This document shows, piece by piece, positions 61,464-64,000 of a stretch of 64,000 nucleotides of DNA. Source of the DNA: Streptomyces griseus (lineage in GTDB: Bacteria; Actinomycetota; Actinomycetes; Streptomycetales; Streptomycetaceae). Each line of letters opens with the position of its first letter. Position 1 is the stretch's first letter. The stretch lies in assembly GCF_001715295.1 (NCBI RefSeq), contig NZ_MDKB01000003.1, forward strand, positions 513,954 through 577,953, read 5' to 3'. Under the pieces are notes generated by a model that saw only the letters and a program-made list of their open reading frames with translations, ran no database searches and was not told where the DNA came from. The position numbers and the translations under genes are program-made.

Positions 61464-61479
61464 CGCAACGCTCGTTGCG
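61464..61479. promoter_or_regulatory. 16-bp palindrome upstream of eda
   Basis: cgcaacg-ct-cgttgcg, 33 bp before the eda start and 15 bp after the yaaA stop codon. It resembles operators of IclR- or GntR-type sugar-acid regulators. It could instead act as a small terminator. Confidence 0.5.
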
Positions 61480-61511
61480 TACTGTGCCGTTCACGCGGCA
61501 GGATGTCCCGC

Positions 61512-62156
61512 ATGACCTCCTCCGCGCCCGCCGCCGTGTCCGCTTCCGTGCTGGACCTCGCTCCCGTCGTCCCCGTCGTGGTCCTGGAGGACGCGGCCGA
61601 CGCGGTACCCCTGGCCCGCGCACTCGTCGCGGGCGGGCTGCCCGCGATCGAGGTGACGCTGCGCACCGCCGCCGCGCTCGACGCGATCCGGGCGATCGCC
61701 GCCGAGGTGCCGGACGCCGTCGTGGGCGCCGGCACGGTGATATCCGTACGGAACGTGCGCGAGACGGTCGGGGCCGGGGCGCGCTTCCTGGTGAGCCCGG
61801 GCTGGACGGACACCCTGCTGGACGCGATGAAGGCGGCCGGCGTGCCGTTCCTGCCGGGGGTCTCGACGACGTCGGAGGTCGTCGCGCTGCTGGAGCGCGG
61901 CGTCACGGAGATGAAGTTCTTCCCGGCCGAGGCGGCGGGCGGCACGGCCTATCTCAAGGCCCTGTCCGCACCGCTCCCGCAGGCCCGGTTCTGCCCGACG
62001 GGCGGCATCTCGTCCGCCTCCGCGTCCTCGTACCTCGCCCTGCCGAACGTCGGTTGCGTGGGCGGGAGCTGGATGGTTCCGGCCGACGCGTTGGCGGCGA
62101 AGGACTGGCCCCGGGTGGAGCGCCTGGCCGCCGAGGCGTCGGCCCTGCGCGGCTGA
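61512..62156 (+). CDS. eda: 2-dehydro-3-deoxyphosphogluconate aldolase
   Basis: A 214-residue class I aldolase: VPVVVLEDAADAVPLARALVAGGLPAIEVTLRT-type start with the Glu, GAGTVISVRNV, SPGWTDTL, and the Schiff-base Lys in MKFFPAEAAGG; TGGIS follows. It cleaves KDPG (and 4-hydroxy-2-oxoglutarate) to pyruvate and glyceraldehyde-3-phosphate. ATG 61512 (after agga) is preferred to 61503. A palindrome upstream may control it. Confidence 0.92.
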   Translation: MTSSAPAAVSASVLDLAPVVPVVVLEDAADAVPLARALVAGGLPAIEVTLRTAAALDAIRAIAAEVPDAVVGAGTVISVRNVRETVGAGARFLVSPGWTDTLLDAMKAAGVPFLPGVSTTSEVVALLERGVTEMKFFPAEAAGGTAYLKALSAPLPQARFCPTGGISSASASSYLALPNVGCVGGSWMVPADALAAKDWPRVERLAAEASALRG

Positions 62157-62180
62157 CGCCTCGGCGGCCGGCCCGTCACC

Positions 62181-63431
62181 TCACCGCAGGTGCGAGGTGT
62201 CGTTGAGGAGCCTGAGGGAGGCGTTGCCGTCCGCGTAGTACGCGACCGTCGAGACGGAGGCGGGCAGCAACTCCATGCGGAAGAGCGACTCCGGCGGGGC
62301 GCCCAGCGCCAGCCTGACCAGGGTCTTGATCGGGGTTACGTGCGTGACCAGCAGCACCGTGCGCCCGGTGTAGCGGGAGATCAGCCGGTCGCGGGCGGCC
62401 GACACCCGCTCGGCCACCTCGGCGAAGCTCTCGCCGCCGCCCGTGGGAGCCGCGTCGGCGGACGCGAGCCAGGCGGTCAGATCAGGGCCGTAGCGCTCGC
62501 GCACCTCGGCGAAGGTGAGGCCCTCCCACGCTCCGAAGTCCGTCTCGCGCAGGCCCTCCTCGACACGGACCTCCAGGCCGAGGGAGTCCGCCACGACCGC
62601 GGCCGTCTCGCGGCAACGGCGCAGCGGGGAACTGACGATCTCCTGGACCGTGCCCTGTGCGGCGAAGGCCTCCGCCGCACAGGAGGCCTGGTGGCGGCCG
62701 GTGGACGAGAGCTCGGGGTCACCGCCGCCGCTGCCGGAGAACCGCTTCTCGGGGGTGAGGGCCGTCTCACCGTGCCGGAGCAGGAGGAAGGTGGCGGGCG
62801 CGCCCAGGTCGGGTGCGCTCGCCCAGCCCACCTGCGGGGTGACCACCGGGGGGCGGGCCGCCCCCGGCCGCGCCGCCGCCATCGCGGCCCGGACCTTCGC
62901 GGCACCCGCGACGGCGTCCCCGGGCGGACCCGAGGGCGGCTCGGGGTGCGCCGGCGTACGCGGTCTCTCCAGGCCGGCCGCCGAGGAGGCCGGGTCCCAC
63001 CGCTCACCCCGCCTGCCCGCGTCCATCGCCTCGTTGGCCAGCCGGTCGGCGTGCTTGTTGCTCTCGCGCGGGATCCACTCGTACGTGACGGCGGAGGCGG
63101 GCAGGATGCGCGCGGCCTCCGCCGCGAGCGGCTTCATGTCGGGGTGCTTGATCTTCCAGCGACCCGACATCTGTTCGACCACCAGCTTGGAGTCCATCCG
63201 GACACGGACCTGGACGGGCGTGTCCGGGAAGAGTTCCTTCACCGCCTCGAGACCGGCGATCAGGCCCTTGTACTCGGCGACGTTGTTCGACGCGAAGCCG
63301 ATGTACTCGGCGGTCTCGGCGAGGGTCACGGCCTCGGCCGGGTCGATGACGACCGCGCCGTAGCCGGCGGGTCCCGGGTTGCCCCGGGAGCCACCGTCGG
63401 CCTCGACGACCAGCTGGCGCGGAGCCGTCAT
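62181..63431 (-). CDS. Bifunctional RNase H / acid phosphatase
   Basis: A 416-residue fusion. The N-terminal type I RNase H domain (EADGGSRGNPGPAGYGAVV with its first Asp, AEYKGLIAGLEAV with Glu, VRMDSKLVVEQM with Asp, RESNKHADRLANEAMD with Asp) is joined by a Pro/Ala-rich linker to a CobC/phosphoglycerate-mutase-like phosphatase (LLLRHGETALTPEKRFSG, SSPLRRCRETA, ETDFGAWEG, THVTP). It removes RNA from hybrids and may release phosphate from cobamide precursors, as in mycobacterial Rv2228c. Its start overlaps the zinc-ribbon gene stop by one base. Confidence 0.93.
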   Translation of the reverse strand: MTAPRQLVVEADGGSRGNPGPAGYGAVVIDPAEAVTLAETAEYIGFASNNVAEYKGLIAGLEAVKELFPDTPVQVRVRMDSKLVVEQMSGRWKIKHPDMKPLAAEAARILPASAVTYEWIPRESNKHADRLANEAMDAGRRGERWDPASSAAGLERPRTPAHPEPPSGPPGDAVAGAAKVRAAMAAARPGAARPPVVTPQVGWASAPDLGAPATFLLLRHGETALTPEKRFSGSGGGDPELSSTGRHQASCAAEAFAAQGTVQEIVSSPLRRCRETAAVVADSLGLEVRVEEGLRETDFGAWEGLTFAEVRERYGPDLTAWLASADAAPTGGGESFAEVAERVSAARDRLISRYTGRTVLLVTHVTPIKTLVRLALGAPPESLFRMELLPASVSTVAYYADGNASLRLLNDTSHLR

Positions 63432-64000
63432 TACAGGCCCGACTCCGCGGTGCGGACGAGGATGCGGTGGCAGTTCTCGCAGCGCAGGACGGTGTCGGGG
63501 GACGCGGCCTTCACGTCGTTGACCTCCGTGATGTTCAGTTCCAGGCGGCAGCCCTCGCAGCGCCGCTGGTAGAGCCGGGCGGCGCCGACGCCACCCTGCT
63601 GGGCGCGCAGCTTGTCGTACAGCTTGAGCAGATCGGCGGGGACGGCACCGGCGACGACCTCACGGTCCTTGGCGACGGTGGCGGCCTCGGCGTCCAGCTC
63701 CGCGGTCGCCGCGTCCCGGCGTGCGGTCGCGTCGTCGACCTTGGCCTGGACGGCGCTGACGCGCTCGGTCAGTTCGGCGACACGCTCCTGCGCGGACTCC
63801 CGGCGCTCCATGATCTCGAGGACCACGTCCTCCAGGTCGCCCTGGCGCTTGGCGAGCGAGGTGATCTCGCGCTGCAGGCTCTCCAGGTCCTTCGGGGAGG
63901 AGACGGCGCCGGAGTCGAGCCGCTGCTGGTCGCGCACGGCGCGCTGGCGCACCTGGTCGACGTCCTGCTCCGCCTTGGTCTGCTCGCGGGTCGTGTCGCT
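63431..64000 (-). CDS. Zinc-ribbon coiled-coil protein (C4-type), start outside window
   Basis: The visible 189 residues are the C-terminal part of a protein that continues past the window. A long coiled coil (LESLQREITSLAKRQGDLE onward) is followed by a C4 zinc ribbon: CEGCRLELN and RCENCHRILV. It is the CdsZ/zf-RING_7-type protein that precedes the RNase H fusion in actinobacteria and is translationally linked to it. Function is not firmly known. Confidence 0.9.
   Translation of the reverse strand, partial: SDTTREQTKAEQDVDQVRQRAVRDQQRLDSGAVSSPKDLESLQREITSLAKRQGDLEDVVLEIMERRESAQERVAELTERVSAVQAKVDDATARRDAATAELDAEAATVAKDREVVAGAVPADLLKLYDKLRAQQGGVGAARLYQRRCEGCRLELNITEVNDVKAASPDTVLRCENCHRILVRTAESGL

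Noticed and set aside
1..64000. CRISPR arrays, tRNA genes, complete insertion sequences
   Set aside because: I saw no regularly spaced repeat arrays with spacers, no tRNA-like cloverleaf with anticodon, and no transposase gene. A tRNAscan or ISfinder search would settle this.

Overview
The window is a piece of a Streptomyces-type actinobacterial chromosome. It shows very high G+C, GTG/TTG starts, Tat and lipoprotein signals, and a gene order (nadE, a type I glutamine synthetase, panB, map, heme oxygenase, EfeUOB, rnpB, eda, RNase H/phosphatase fusion, zinc-ribbon protein) that I recognise from Streptomyces core chromosomes. This assignment rests on memory of gene order, not on a search.

Region 1 (1-1621): the 3' part of a long helical-repeat gene whose start lies outside the window. 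Region 2 (1709-15100): a complete actinomycete integrative and conjugative element (AICE) of 13,320 bp. It sits in the 3' end of the glutamine synthetase gene and is bounded by 72-bp perfect direct repeats. From left to right it carries: attL and an integrase arm-type site; a lower-G+C cargo pair encoding a reverse transcriptase and a HEPN-domain protein; a GntR regulator coupled to a YdcF-like protein; two small proteins; a SpdB-like spread protein; a TraB/FtsK-like DNA translocase; a DUF6197-like protein; a DnaB-N/DUF3987 replication protein with a tiny coupled leader ORF; an iteron and inverted-repeat cluster that looks like an origin; xis; int; a second arm site; and attR. The element replaces the last codons and the terminator of the glutamine synthetase gene with its own copies. 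The displaced original copies lie at the far left end.

Region 3 (15013-25620): core genes including the glutamine synthetase, DUF3105 and DUF305 proteins, a CBS-domain protein, a multicopper oxidase, NAD synthetase and two DHA1 exporters. A roughly 160-bp MITE-like repeat lies between the exporters. Region 4 (25621-35300): an exo/endonuclease/phosphatase-fold membrane protein, a TetR plus DHA2 exporter, panB, a site-2 protease, an F420-NADP reductase, map and heme oxygenase. Region 5 (35290-40860): PhzF, then the iron-uptake operon efeO-efeB-efeU plus a lipoprotein behind an iron-box-like site, and a second MITE-like copy. Region 6 (40954-57556): accessory metabolism and exporters, including a primase-like protein, TetR regulators, dimethylargininase, an Rsm22-like methyltransferase, PhoD, SDR and AKR oxidoreductases, a second PhzF, a TetR/DHA2 pair with a clear operator, a glycosyltransferase, an EntS-like exporter and a third MITE-like copy. 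Region 7 (57554-64000): a membrane-anchored protein divergent from an L,D-transpeptidase-like protein, the RNase P RNA gene, yaaA, eda, the RNase H/phosphatase fusion and the start-truncated zinc-ribbon coiled-coil gene.

The best candidate for an undescribed system is the RT plus HEPN pair next to attL (2120-4158). It has the look of an abortive-infection or anti-phage cassette carried by a conjugative element.
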